A stretch of 33,761 nt of DNA. Source: an uncultured Lentisphaeria bacterium. Lineage in GTDB: Bacteria > Verrucomicrobiota > Lentisphaeria > Victivallales > UBA1829. This document shows positions 1 to 9,701 of the stretch, piece by piece. Every line of letters starts with the position of its first letter. Position 1 is the stretch's first letter. The notes beneath the pieces were generated by a model. It was not told the DNA's origin. It searched no databases and worked only from the letters and a program-made list of their open reading frames with translations. Both the position numbers and the translations under genes were made by a program. The stretch spans positions 1 to 33,761 of the forward strand of contig CAJMAW010000014.1 of the NCBI GenBank assembly GCA_905211485.1, read 5' to 3'.

Positions 1-1205
1 CCGCCTCTTTCCCGGGTCAGACGCTGCCGGAGGACTGCATTTCGCTGATCCGCGGGGCGCTTGCCTGCATCGGCTTCCGGAAAATCTATGACAGTTCCTG
101 GGGATACGGAATGTCTCTGATCAGGACTGCCGGGGAATGGATTTCCCGTTTCCGGGAAGAGAAAACAAACGGAGGGGGAGTGTCCTTTCCGCTGATTTCG
201 GCCTGTCCGGCCCTGTGGAGAAAATATGTTTCGGAAGAGTGCCCGGAGCTGCTGCCGTTTTTTTCGGAGGTTCCGGACGCCTGGGAAAGTCTGGGGGCCT
301 TTCTCAAGGCACAGTTTTCGTCCGGAAGCGGAGGCCCGGCCAGATGCGCGGGGCGGAAGGTGTTCAGCGTGGGGATTCTCCCCTGCATCGCGAAAAAAGC
401 GGATGTTGCCGGAGAAGGGAATCCGGGAAGCGCTCTGGACGCGGTCCTGAGCACGCGGGAATGTGCGGGACTGTTCCGTCTTTACGGGATTGATTTTTCA
501 CGTGTTCCGCGCCGGGGGTTCGATTCTCCTTTTGCTCCCTGCGGCGCTTCTCCGGACGGGGAGGGGGATGGGAACTCCTGCGGAAGCCCCTGCAGAAGTT
601 CCTGTGGAAACGGCTGTGACGGAGACTGTGGTGACGGCGGCGGCAGCAGCGGCTGCGGACTCCTGTTTTCGCGGCCCGGAGGAATGACAGGGGGGCTTTT
701 CTGCCTGCTGTCCATGGCCGCTCTGACGGGAGACTTCTTCGGGCGGAAAGGACGCCAAGGGTTCCGCGGTATCCGTGCGGAATCCCTGGAAGGGTTTCCT
801 GGGCGTGTGTTCCGTCTGAAAACGGAATCCACGGGGACAGAGGAAATTACGGGCGTGGTGTTGAACGGAGCAGGGGAATCTCTGCGTTTTCTGAAGAGCC
901 TTCTTCTGCCCTCCGGGGGAAAAAAGAGAGAAAAACTGCATTTCGCAGAACTGACGGCGTGTCCCGGCGGATGCCTCGGGGGAGGCGGACAGATCCTCCA
1001 GGGACGGGACTACCGCAGAGATCCTGTCCCCGACCGGATGGAGGCTTTTGCAGGGATGGAGGCGTTCCTTTCAGATCTCTGCGGGAAACTGCGGTCCGCA
1101 GGTTTTTTTGAAACGGAAAAGCTTCCGGAAGAACTGTTTCCAGGGGGAGATGCCAGAACAGGGAAACAGGGGAAGAAGAGGAAGCAGAAGGAGTCTCGTC
1201 AGTGA
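1..1205 (+). CDS. [FeFe]-hydrogenase-like H-cluster protein, 5' end outside window
   Basis: This is the C-terminal part of an [FeFe]-hydrogenase large-subunit-type protein. The frame is open from base 3, and the residues before the Met at 111 already match the family (FPGQTLPEDC, then FRKIYDSSW where hydrogenases have FDKVFDTNF), so 111 is not the start. The three H-cluster signatures are present: L1 as ISACPALW (Cys codon 204-206), L2 as LPCIAKKAD (Cys 384-386) and L3 as TACPGGCLGGGGQ (Cys 960-962 and 972-974). All four cluster-ligand cysteines are therefore kept. The proton-relay Cys of TSCCP is Ala (201-203), the L2 Met is Leu and the L3 Met is Thr. A Gly/Ser/Cys-rich insert lies between SPF and GLLFSRPGG (about 537-656). 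These changes resemble putative sensory or group C/D enzymes rather than classical hydrogen producers. The N-terminal domains that would decide the subgroup are not visible. The stop overlaps folK by four bases. Confidence 0.85.
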   Translation, partial: ASFPGQTLPEDCISLIRGALACIGFRKIYDSSWGYGMSLIRTAGEWISRFREEKTNGGGVSFPLISACPALWRKYVSEECPELLPFFSEVPDAWESLGAFLKAQFSSGSGGPARCAGRKVFSVGILPCIAKKADVAGEGNPGSALDAVLSTRECAGLFRLYGIDFSRVPRRGFDSPFAPCGASPDGEGDGNSCGSPCRSSCGNGCDGDCGDGGGSSGCGLLFSRPGGMTGGLFCLLSMAALTGDFFGRKGRQGFRGIRAESLEGFPGRVFRLKTESTGTEEITGVVLNGAGESLRFLKSLLLPSGGKKREKLHFAELTACPGGCLGGGGQILQGRDYRRDPVPDRMEAFAGMEAFLSDLCGKLRSAGFFETEKLPEELFPGGDARTGKQGKKRKQKESRQ

Positions 1206-1714
1206 TGGAGGCGGAAACGGCGTCTGCGGTCCTTCCGGCGTTTCCGGAGAATTTCTGTATTCTGGCGCTGGGCGGAAACATCGGAGATACCGACGCCCTC
1301 TTCCGCCGTGCCGTGCAAATGCTGGGACAAGGCGGTTTCCGCGTGGAAAAACTTTCTTCTTTCCATCGGACGGACCCGGAGGGATGCGAGGCGGGCGCAG
1401 GGACTTTCCTGAATGCGGCGCTTTCAGGATACTGGGAGGATTCGCCGCTGGCTCTGCTGGACCTCTGCCAGAGCATTGAGGCGGCGAACGGACGCCCGCT
1501 GCTGCATCCGCACTGGCATTCGCGGACACTTGATATTGATTTGATCCTTTTCGGACGAGAAAAGATGAAGACTCCGCGCCTGACTCTTCCCCATCCTCTG
1601 GCCGGGCGGCGCAGTTTTGTCCTTCTTCCTCTCCGGGAAATCTGCCCTGCGGCGGCGGAATATTTAAAACGGATTGCAGATGAGGAAGATCGCTTGGGGA
1701 AGAGTTTTCTCTGA
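1202..1714 (+). CDS. folK: 2-amino-4-hydroxy-6-hydroxymethyldihydropteridine diphosphokinase (HPPK)
   Basis: This enzyme transfers pyrophosphate from ATP to 6-hydroxymethyl-7,8-dihydropterin in cytoplasmic folate synthesis. The 170-residue frame has the family's order of motifs: LALGGNIGD near residue 20, the phosphate-side FLNAALSG, and RTLDIDLILFG near residue 110, whose Asp pair binds the two magnesium ions. PHPLAGRRSFVLLPL follows, as in other HPPKs. Length is close to the usual 160 residues. The start is either GTG at 1202, overlapping the hydrogenase-like stop as GTGA, or ATG at 1205; the sequence does not decide. Tight overlap implies co-transcription with the upstream gene, which has no obvious functional link to folate. 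Confidence 0.93.
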   Translation: MMEAETASAVLPAFPENFCILALGGNIGDTDALFRRAVQMLGQGGFRVEKLSSFHRTDPEGCEAGAGTFLNAALSGYWEDSPLALLDLCQSIEAANGRPLLHPHWHSRTLDIDLILFGREKMKTPRLTLPHPLAGRRSFVLLPLREICPAAAEYLKRIADEEDRLGKSFL

Positions 1715-2029
1715 GAAAAAAATCTTTTTTTGTTCCGCAAAGATGTAAGAATCGGCCGATGACGCGTGTAAATACCATAAGTGGAGTATTCCGCATCTGC
1801 AGGGAAATCCATATTTGCCGCGGATAAAAAATTCCATGAAAAATTGGAATGAGCTTTTTCTGAAGGCTTGATTTTCCGGATTTTAAGAGTATATATTCAA
1901 GAAATCTCATCCGGAGTTTTTTTCCCGTTTTCAGCGAGCGGGAAGCGCCGGACCCGGCAGTTGAGGCAGTTGAAAAGTTGAATTGATTTGAAATTAAAGA
2001 ACAATATTATTTCAGGCGAAGGAAGAGTT
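1715..2029. other. Intergenic leader region between folK and the giant TPR gene
   Basis: No gene is seen in these 315 bases. The folK stop is followed by an A-run and a T-run (AAAAAAATCTTTTTTT) with no GC stem, so a terminator is not supported. The rest holds the candidate promoter at 1868-1897, a small stem-loop (TTCCCG at 1922-1927 pairing with CGGGAA at 1939-1944), and five irregularly spaced TTGA units at 1961-1991. The leader RNA would be about 125 bases long. Confidence 0.5.
1868..1897 (+). promoter_or_regulatory. Candidate sigma70 promoter for the TPR-ExbBD block
   Basis: A TTGATT -35 element (1868-1873) and TATATT -10 element (1892-1897) are separated by 18 bases, in an AT-rich patch about 130 bases upstream of the giant gene. 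It is the best promoter-like match between folK and that gene. It is a sequence match only. Confidence 0.5.
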
Positions 2030-5000
2030 ATGAGTTTTGGAAAGCCGTTTTTCAGAGGTCTGGGAATATTCTGCATTGCGATGCTGTATTCCACCGTTGC
2101 CCTGTCGCAGAACAGCGTGCTGGAACAGGCGAAGGCTTTGTTCGGGCAAAAGAAATATGAGGATGTGCTGAGCACGCTGAAGGAAGAGCTTGATCGCCAG
2201 ACTCCGGATGTGGAAGCGATGAAACTGGCGATGGAAGCGAATATGATGACGGGCCGTCCGATGTCCGCTTCCGCTCTGGCGACGGAACTCCTGAAGCGGA
2301 CCGCGAACAAGGATCTGGATCTTGTGTACCGTGCGGGAGAAATTGCGGAAATCTGCGGAGAATCCAAGCTGGCGCTTTCCCGCTACCATACGTATATGAC
2401 GAAGGCCAAAACCCGCGGTCCGAAAATGGACAAGGCCGTTTCCTATCTGATTTCCCATGCGTCGTATCCGGACGCGTATATTCAGGCGACGGAAAGCTTT
2501 GGACCTGAACTCTACTGGTCCGGAGCGCAGAGCCTGATTTCACGTCTGATCGAAGAGCGCTCCATTACGGATCTGGCAACGCTGCTGAAGAACACGATCC
2601 AGACATACGGGAAGAATCCGGAAGTCCTTGCCAATGTGTACCAGCTTCTTTTCAACAACCGCGGGCGTTTTTCAAAGGACGATCATGCAAAGCTTGTGGA
2701 AGTCCTTGTTTCCACGAAACTTCCCGGGGACGGGCTGAACTGGCATCTGAACCAGTATCTGAGGGATGCCTACAACGATATGGACAACGGGAAGAAGCTC
2801 CGCTGGGGATTGAACTACGCGAAAACCAATAAGAATCTTCTTCCGGACGAACTTTTCATGGCGCCGGCGATTCAATATATCGGGAGCCGGGCAAACAAGG
2901 AACAGCAGCTGCAGACGGCACGGGAAATCGTGGAGATTCTGCCGCTGATTCTGGAATCCGGGAACAAGGATTCCCTGCGTTCACTGGCATTGAATATTGC
3001 GAATCTGCCTGAGACATTCAAAACTCTGGTGACGCCGGAACAGATGGCGTCTCTGGTCAACGCGTATGCGAAGAAGTCAGGCTACGGCTATGATCACGAC
3101 GGGTATGCCACAATCAACGCGATAGTGAACACCTTCTATAAGGACGACAAAGCGAATCAGGCGAAGTTCCTGAAGGAAATCATGCCCTCTCTGAACGACT
3201 CCAATTATCTGGTAAATCTTGCGATCGGGCTTCAGCCCGAAGGCGGGAAGAGCATGATGGCGGCGTATCTGGCCCCTGTCGAAGGGTTCCAGAGAGATCT
3301 GAGAGAGTTTGACATTCTCACGCAGCTCCGTCTCAACGATGTGAAGGCGAAATATCAGAAGGCTCTGAAGAACTATCTGGCCTCCGGGATCGGCAATGAA
3401 CAGTTTCTGATCAATGAAATTGTGCATCAGAAATATCTGACAGCGGATGAAAAAATCAAACTGGTGACGGAAGCGGCTCAGATGTCCGGTTCCAATTCGC
3501 GTCTGACCGCGGTGATCAAGGCGATGGAAAGCAATGATGCGAAGCTCAAGGAGAATGCCGCGTTCAAGGCGCTGAAGACCTATGCCGATCAGAAGAAGAA
3601 CGGTTCCGATGCGGCGCTTACGGCCGCGAACAAAGTGTTTGACATCGCTTCAAAAGAGCAGAATGCGGCTGCGCTGGATGCGGCTGCGGGAGAGTTTCTC
3701 AAAGCGTACAAGGGGCCGGTTCCCGCATCTAAACTTCTGGCGAAGAATCTTCAGGAGTATGTGGCATACCGAGTTCTGAACCATTGTCTGGGAGTGAAGA
3801 ACAACGCGCAGGCGCTGAATCAGTTTGTGCAGCGCTGGACTCCGCGCATTACCGGCCCTGGGCCTGTCTGGGACGATCTGATCCAGGCTGCCTGGAACAA
3901 GGAGGGGCAGAATCACAAGGGTAAGATGCTGTATCAGATCCTGCGCGATTATGCAAAGGCCATTGCCGCGACGCTCAAGGACGGTGCCGTGCTGGGGCGT
4001 GAATCCTTTTATGCAAATCAGATCAATCCGGCGAAACAGGATGTTTCCATTATGGCTCCGCTTTACGCGGATTATCCCGCCGTCGCATGCTCGTACATCT
4101 GGCAGAACGGATATGAATGGACTCCGGATTTTTATTTCAAACAGCTGGAAGAGATTCTGAAGGATCCGAAAGGCAAGCTGACTCTGGCCGATTTGGCGAA
4201 GATTCAGGATAATGTTTCCAACGGGCCGCACAAGGCGGTGATTCCGGAGAAATTCCCGGTTCTTCTGATGAACAAGACCATGGATCTTGCGAAGAAAGAA
4301 AACCGGATCGACTTTGAACAGGAATCGAAAATCTATACGATGTTCAAGGACGGCAATGCGGACTATCTGAAGGAATATGCGAAGCGCATGAAGGAGCGCA
4401 CGCCGTACCAGCAGATGATGAGTGTGTCCCAGTTCATTTCCAGCCGGAACCCGGACAGGAAGAACGGGATGCAGTTCCTGAATGATGTGTTGAAGCCTCT
4501 TCTGGCATCCTGGCCGCAGAGTCAGTGGAAACAGGTTCCGTTTTCGGGATCGCTGTTCCTGTGGCTGCATGATGCCGGCAAGGACGAGAAGAATCCGGAA
4601 AAGGCTTCCGCGGAAGCGATGGCAGCGGCTCTTTCTGCTGCGCTTCTTGACGGGAATGCGCGTCTGGCACAAGGCGGCTGGAAGGACCGTGTCGGAGAGG
4701 CTCTTGAGCTTGAATATACGAAGAGGCTGGCTTCTTCATCGGATCCTTCCGTTCTGTCCCGGAACACCGGGATGATGGCGCAATACCTTGCAGACGACAA
4801 CAATCAGAACCGCGGCATGGGGATTACGGACCGGATTTACAAGGCAATGGCAGAGAAGACACCGGGCGAAATCCAATACCTGTTCCTTTCCATTCTCGCG
4901 GACGGGAATGGGAACTTCAATAAGGCCGTGAAAAGCAAGTACACCCTGACGATGTCGAAGCTGGCGAAGGATATTCCCGGGATTCTTCCCGTGGACAAGA

Positions 5001-8000
5001 ACGATCAGGCCTATGATCTGTTTGTGGCCTCGCAGCTTTACCGGGAAGGGAACGCGCTGAACGCATGGGCGCTGGTCCGGCCGAAGACGGCAATTCTGCG
5101 CGACCGCTGGAAGGAACTGGACTACGACTTTGTGATCTGGGCTCTGGAACAGACCCGGAAACAGAAGATGTACAAAGAGGCGCTGGAAATCGCGATGACC
5201 ATGTGGCTGGACGAACAGCTTCTTTCCCCGGAAGACGCGGCGAGACTGGCCATCATCAAGGGCGATATTTACCGCGACCAGAAGAACTTTGCCGCTGCGA
5301 AAATTGAATATGAAAGTCTGAAGAACACAGCACGCTATCAAAAGACATATTCTGGTTCGATGGCGAAATTCCGTCTGGTGGAGCTGATGCTTCTTTCGGA
5401 AGACTATACCGGTGCGCGTCTGGAGCTGGAGCGTCTGGAGGTTTCCTCGAACCAGTCCGACCGTACGGAAGCGTACTATCTTCTGGCGCGTCTGGAATTT
5501 CAGCAGCAGAATTATGACGGGGCCGTGGATTATCTGAAAGAGGTATTCAAGCTGAATTACGGTCATGCGGAAGCGCGTCTTCTTTCGGCGGAAGTGGACC
5601 TGGCGCGAAAAGTCATCAAGGACCCGAACGTGAAGATCGGGCTCTCGACTCTCAGGACGACGGCCATTCCCGGGAAAGAACTGACCTTCCAGATTCAGGA
5701 CAACAACCTGTCGATTGTCCGCGGAGGGAAATCCATTCCGATCATCGTCACGACCACGGTCGGGAAAGATGCGGAGAAGCTGGAGCTTCTTCCGAACGCG
5801 AACGACACGAACCTCTTTACCGGAGTTCTTCAGACCGCGCTGGGGAAAGCCGTTCCCGGGAATCTTCTTCTGGAACTGACCGGGTCTGATGAAATCATCT
5901 ATCAGATTGATCCGGAATTTCAGAAGGTGAACGGGCTGGATTATCCGTCGAAGAAACTGGATCTGAAATCGGAAGGGAAACTGTACGCGAGCTCGAAGAA
6001 AATTCTTACCGAAGCGGAACAGGAAGACCTTGCGATGGCGGCGGCGCTTGCGATATCCGCCGGAATCCGCGACCGGAACGCGAACAGCCGAGTTGTTCGT
6101 CCGGGGAGCCCGATCTACATCCGCGTGGTGGATCCTGACATGAGCAAGACGCCGGACAAACCTGATACTCTGACCGTGAACCTCAGCAGCAGTTCGGGCG
6201 ACGAACTCACGGAATTTGTTCTGACGGAAACAGGACCCTATACAGGAGTCTTTGAAGGGATTGTAAAGACCGGGATTCCGTATCCCAATGCTAAGGCGTC
6301 CGATCAGATGGAAAGTGTGGATGTCAACGCCGTGATCAATTCCCGGAAGACCGGGACCTGGAAGAGCCTTTCGGACGGACAGAAGCCGAAATGGATCGAA
6401 GTCGATACCATGACGTCCTCCAACTTCAAGGAGATTGAAATCGGTCTTCCGGATCCGAAGACGATCAAATCCTTCACTCTGACGGCGTCCCTGGACAAGG
6501 AAAACGACATTGTCTGCACCTATCCGCAGAATTCAAAAGAAAAGAACAACGGCGGACTGACAGTGAACATTCTTGGCGGAGCGGAAGCGCGTCTTGATGT
6601 CATCCGCAGGCGTTTCCTTCATGCCCGCCCGACGGAATTCTGGATCAAGGAATCGGTATTCAAGCGCGAGTTCACCAACCAGAACAAGGGACGCGACGGC
6701 TGGTTCATTTATGATATCAGCGGTCCGTTCTGGCTTGAGGAGAACGAGGAAATCGAATTCAAGTTCCTGCAGGAGCCGCAGCAGAATCAGGAGGCGTATC
6801 TTCTGATCGACAACAAACTGGTTATCGGAGGGACAATGAACGAGGCGGGTCTCTCCACCACCCGGACTCTGTTCCTGACGAAGGGACTGCACCAGCTCCA
6901 GGTTTTCGGAAGGGGATACTCAAAGGATACCCAGGTGATAGTCGGCATGGCGCAGAAGGGCGGAGATTATCAGCCGCTTCCCGAAGACTGGTTCAATCCG
7001 GAAAAATATCCGAGTTTTGCAGAAGCTCTGAAGCCGAAGGGAAAAGTCACGGAAATCAAGGACGGTTTCCGGATCGTTCTCGACGAGCCCGCTCGTTACC
7101 GGAAACTCAGATGGACCTTTGACGATTTCTCAGGCAGCCAGGTGGAAGTTTCCCGCATCTCCGCAAAGGATGACAAGGGCAACAGCATTCTGCCTGTGGA
7201 AAACGATCTGAGCACCGGCAAGACGAACGACATTCTCGAAATCGCCGCCGATGATAAAATCACCATCACCTACAAGGACGAAAAGAATCTGGATGAAAAC
7301 AAGTCCATTCTTTCCGAAACGCTTTCGTCTTCGTTCCACAACGCGGACATCGGCATGTTCTATGAGGAAATCCGGATGACGGAGGAAGGATATCCGGTAT
7401 CGACCCTGGTGAAGGCGAAACGCGTGCAGAAGGGGGATTCGGTGATTGTGAGAGTCCAGGACTTCGACGAGGATACCTCTGAAGAATCTCAGACCGTGCC
7501 CGTGGAAATATCCACCACCTCCGGCGAGAAACTCAAGCTGGAACTTCTGGAAACGAAAATGGGCGGCGTCTTCAGCCAGGTCTTCAAGGTGGGCGACAAG
7601 ACCGGGAACGGAGTCATCAAGGTCCAGCCCGGCGACACCATCACCGCGCGTTATCTGGACAAGGAAAACAATTCTCCCGGCATTCCGATTTTCCGTGAAT
7701 ACATGATTTCCGGGATTGAAGGCACGAAGCCTGTACTTACTGTTTTCAAGACGAAAATCAATATGATTGAAGACAAGAGTCCCGCAGCCCGTGCGAAAAT
7801 TCAGCTGATGAAGGACCGCGGAGACAAACGTGAAGACATCAAGATCTACAAGGAAGATATCCTTGCAACCCCCATGAGGCTCCCGAAGAATGCTCCGAAG
7901 GATACGCCCGTGATTGTGAACAGCAAGGCCCCGCTTCTGATGGAGCTTTCCTATCCGGAAGTGGCGAAGCACTGGAACAGCAAGGCAGAAATTCTGGTGC

Positions 8001-9646
8001 TGACGGATACGGAGATCAATGCGGCGAATGCGGAGGGGCGTCAACCCAAGCCGCTGATTGTGAGTGCTCCCCTGGAGAGTTTGAGCTCTCTGGCCCGGAA
8101 GAAAGGGTATCCTGTGACTTTGGAAACGGGAGCTTCCATGTCTCCGGACAATATTCTCGACATGGGGATATTTGCCGCCGTCGTCCGGCTTCAGCTCGGT
8201 TCCGCTGGCGACGAACTGAACGACGTGGTCTCCTCCAATGAGACCTTCAATCTGCTGAATGCCGATTTCCGGACAGATGACTCCGCCTTCAAGGTTCCGA
8301 CCGTGATCGTTTCAGGGTCGGATACCATTACGGTGTCTGTGAACGACAAATCCGGACAAGAGCTCGTCCGGCAGATAGTGAAACTCAGATCCGATGGAGA
8401 GATCGGACTTTATGACAAGAACTTCCTGACGCTTTCCGATTCAGTGCACATCGGACAGAATTTCTATGTCCGTGTGTATGATCCGGACCGCGACGTGTCG
8501 AATGATCTCGACTCCGTGAAGGTGAACGTTGTTTCGGAAGCGGGTGACAAACTGGTCATGACTCTTTCGGAAACGCTGCCGCATTCCGGAATCTTCACCG
8601 GAGTCTTGAAAACGGAATATATGCCGAAACCGGATGCGGAAGGCAAAGTGCCGCCGAAGACGGAGGAGAATATCCTGAGAACGGTGTTCGGCGATACTGT
8701 GACCTTCACCTACACGGATGAACTGCCTCTGGACGGAGACAAGCCCGTGGATATGACGGCAACAGGGAAAGTCGTCATCGGATCCGACGGAGAGGTTTCG
8801 ACCTTCACGAAGAAGTTCAAGGATCCTGATATGGCTGTGAAGACCAACTTCCTCATGGCGGAAGCGTTGTTTGAAATGGCGAAGAGCCATCGGGCGATGA
8901 AGAAGGATGATCTTGCGAGAGAAGAAATTGCCCGCGGGAAGAGGATTCTCGAGGAAGCACTTCGCGATTATCCGAACACGTCCCTGAAAGCGCAGGGGGA
9001 ATTCCTCCTGGCGAATCTTGCACAGCAGCTGGAGAATTACCAGGAGGCGATCGGCCGTTATTCCGTGGTGATCAGCACTTGGCCGGAAAGCGAATATGCG
9101 ATTAAGAGCCAGTTCCAGAAGGCACAGTGTCTTGAGAAAATGGGGCAGGGGCTTCAGGCTTGCGAAGAGTATGTGAAACTGACGTATCTGTATCCGGACA
9201 GTTCCCTGGCTCCGGATGCGAAGATCCGTCTCGGCAACTACTATTACAAGAACAAGAACTTTAAGTCGGCCTCGACCATATTCCGGAAGTTCACGGAAAA
9301 TCATCCGGATCATCCTCTTGCCGCGAAGAGCCTTTTCCTGGCGGGGAATGCGGAACTCAGGAATCAGCTTGCGATTGAGAAACTGAGCAAAGAGAATAAT
9401 CAGACCTATAATCCGGATTACACGGACGCTATCAAGATCTTTACGGAACTGGTTGACAAGTTCCAGGATGACAAGGATCTCCGTGCGGAAGCCATGTACT
9501 GGCTCGGAGATTCCTACTTCAAGACCAAGACCGTGGAAGGCCAGGAAAAGAGCTATCAGATCTTCAAACGGCTCACCTGGGACTATCCCGAAACGAAATG
9601 GGCGAAAATTGTCCGTGGCCGTCTGGCGGAACAGCCTTCGCGCTAA
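2030..9646 (+). CDS. Giant exported TPR and beta-module protein, 2538 residues
   Basis: I chose ATG 2030 because GGAAGAG sits six bases upstream and a signal peptide follows directly (hydrophobic core LGIFCIAMLYSTVA, probable cleavage after ALS near residue 26). An in-frame TTG at 1988 is less likely. The mature protein starts with a long alpha-helical solenoid including TPR-like pairs (residues about 27-1190). A central beta-rich region follows (about 1200-2240), holding several copies of a module of the form YVRVxDPDxD...GDxxxxxLxET...SGVFxG...GDTIxxxYxD (clearest near 1360-1420, 1800-1885 and 2138-2205). There is also a PA14-like segment near 1507-1645 (AYLLIDNKLVIGG). The C-terminus has BamD/YbgF-like TPRs (about 2268-2538) with recurring YPxS/A helix ends. 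It is first in an apparent operon with exported TPR proteins and ExbBD. A periplasmic or outer-membrane scaffold role is inference; no catalytic motif is seen. Confidence 0.85.
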   Translation: MSFGKPFFRGLGIFCIAMLYSTVALSQNSVLEQAKALFGQKKYEDVLSTLKEELDRQTPDVEAMKLAMEANMMTGRPMSASALATELLKRTANKDLDLVYRAGEIAEICGESKLALSRYHTYMTKAKTRGPKMDKAVSYLISHASYPDAYIQATESFGPELYWSGAQSLISRLIEERSITDLATLLKNTIQTYGKNPEVLANVYQLLFNNRGRFSKDDHAKLVEVLVSTKLPGDGLNWHLNQYLRDAYNDMDNGKKLRWGLNYAKTNKNLLPDELFMAPAIQYIGSRANKEQQLQTAREIVEILPLILESGNKDSLRSLALNIANLPETFKTLVTPEQMASLVNAYAKKSGYGYDHDGYATINAIVNTFYKDDKANQAKFLKEIMPSLNDSNYLVNLAIGLQPEGGKSMMAAYLAPVEGFQRDLREFDILTQLRLNDVKAKYQKALKNYLASGIGNEQFLINEIVHQKYLTADEKIKLVTEAAQMSGSNSRLTAVIKAMESNDAKLKENAAFKALKTYADQKKNGSDAALTAANKVFDIASKEQNAAALDAAAGEFLKAYKGPVPASKLLAKNLQEYVAYRVLNHCLGVKNNAQALNQFVQRWTPRITGPGPVWDDLIQAAWNKEGQNHKGKMLYQILRDYAKAIAATLKDGAVLGRESFYANQINPAKQDVSIMAPLYADYPAVACSYIWQNGYEWTPDFYFKQLEEILKDPKGKLTLADLAKIQDNVSNGPHKAVIPEKFPVLLMNKTMDLAKKENRIDFEQESKIYTMFKDGNADYLKEYAKRMKERTPYQQMMSVSQFISSRNPDRKNGMQFLNDVLKPLLASWPQSQWKQVPFSGSLFLWLHDAGKDEKNPEKASAEAMAAALSAALLDGNARLAQGGWKDRVGEALELEYTKRLASSSDPSVLSRNTGMMAQYLADDNNQNRGMGITDRIYKAMAEKTPGEIQYLFLSILADGNGNFNKAVKSKYTLTMSKLAKDIPGILPVDKNDQAYDLFVASQLYREGNALNAWALVRPKTAILRDRWKELDYDFVIWALEQTRKQKMYKEALEIAMTMWLDEQLLSPEDAARLAIIKGDIYRDQKNFAAAKIEYESLKNTARYQKTYSGSMAKFRLVELMLLSEDYTGARLELERLEVSSNQSDRTEAYYLLARLEFQQQNYDGAVDYLKEVFKLNYGHAEARLLSAEVDLARKVIKDPNVKIGLSTLRTTAIPGKELTFQIQDNNLSIVRGGKSIPIIVTTTVGKDAEKLELLPNANDTNLFTGVLQTALGKAVPGNLLLELTGSDEIIYQIDPEFQKVNGLDYPSKKLDLKSEGKLYASSKKILTEAEQEDLAMAAALAISAGIRDRNANSRVVRPGSPIYIRVVDPDMSKTPDKPDTLTVNLSSSSGDELTEFVLTETGPYTGVFEGIVKTGIPYPNAKASDQMESVDVNAVINSRKTGTWKSLSDGQKPKWIEVDTMTSSNFKEIEIGLPDPKTIKSFTLTASLDKENDIVCTYPQNSKEKNNGGLTVNILGGAEARLDVIRRRFLHARPTEFWIKESVFKREFTNQNKGRDGWFIYDISGPFWLEENEEIEFKFLQEPQQNQEAYLLIDNKLVIGGTMNEAGLSTTRTLFLTKGLHQLQVFGRGYSKDTQVIVGMAQKGGDYQPLPEDWFNPEKYPSFAEALKPKGKVTEIKDGFRIVLDEPARYRKLRWTFDDFSGSQVEVSRISAKDDKGNSILPVENDLSTGKTNDILEIAADDKITITYKDEKNLDENKSILSETLSSSFHNADIGMFYEEIRMTEEGYPVSTLVKAKRVQKGDSVIVRVQDFDEDTSEESQTVPVEISTTSGEKLKLELLETKMGGVFSQVFKVGDKTGNGVIKVQPGDTITARYLDKENNSPGIPIFREYMISGIEGTKPVLTVFKTKINMIEDKSPAARAKIQLMKDRGDKREDIKIYKEDILATPMRLPKNAPKDTPVIVNSKAPLLMELSYPEVAKHWNSKAEILVLTDTEINAANAEGRQPKPLIVSAPLESLSSLARKKGYPVTLETGASMSPDNILDMGIFAAVVRLQLGSAGDELNDVVSSNETFNLLNADFRTDDSAFKVPTVIVSGSDTITVSVNDKSGQELVRQIVKLRSDGEIGLYDKNFLTLSDSVHIGQNFYVRVYDPDRDVSNDLDSVKVNVVSEAGDKLVMTLSETLPHSGIFTGVLKTEYMPKPDAEGKVPPKTEENILRTVFGDTVTFTYTDELPLDGDKPVDMTATGKVVIGSDGEVSTFTKKFKDPDMAVKTNFLMAEALFEMAKSHRAMKKDDLAREEIARGKRILEEALRDYPNTSLKAQGEFLLANLAQQLENYQEAIGRYSVVISTWPESEYAIKSQFQKAQCLEKMGQGLQACEEYVKLTYLYPDSSLAPDAKIRLGNYYYKNKNFKSASTIFRKFTENHPDHPLAAKSLFLAGNAELRNQLAIEKLSKENNQTYNPDYTDAIKIFTELVDKFQDDKDLRAEAMYWLGDSYFKTKTVEGQEKSYQIFKRLTWDYPETKWAKIVRGRLAEQPSR

Positions 9647-9701
9647 TTCCGGCGCCTGAGACCGAATTAAGCGATGCAGAGAGAGATAAGAAAGGAAAAC
9701 G

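Noticed and set aside
1714..1733. Terminator after folK (A-run followed by T-run)
   Set aside because: The stem would be only A-T pairs with almost no loop, so it would not be stable.
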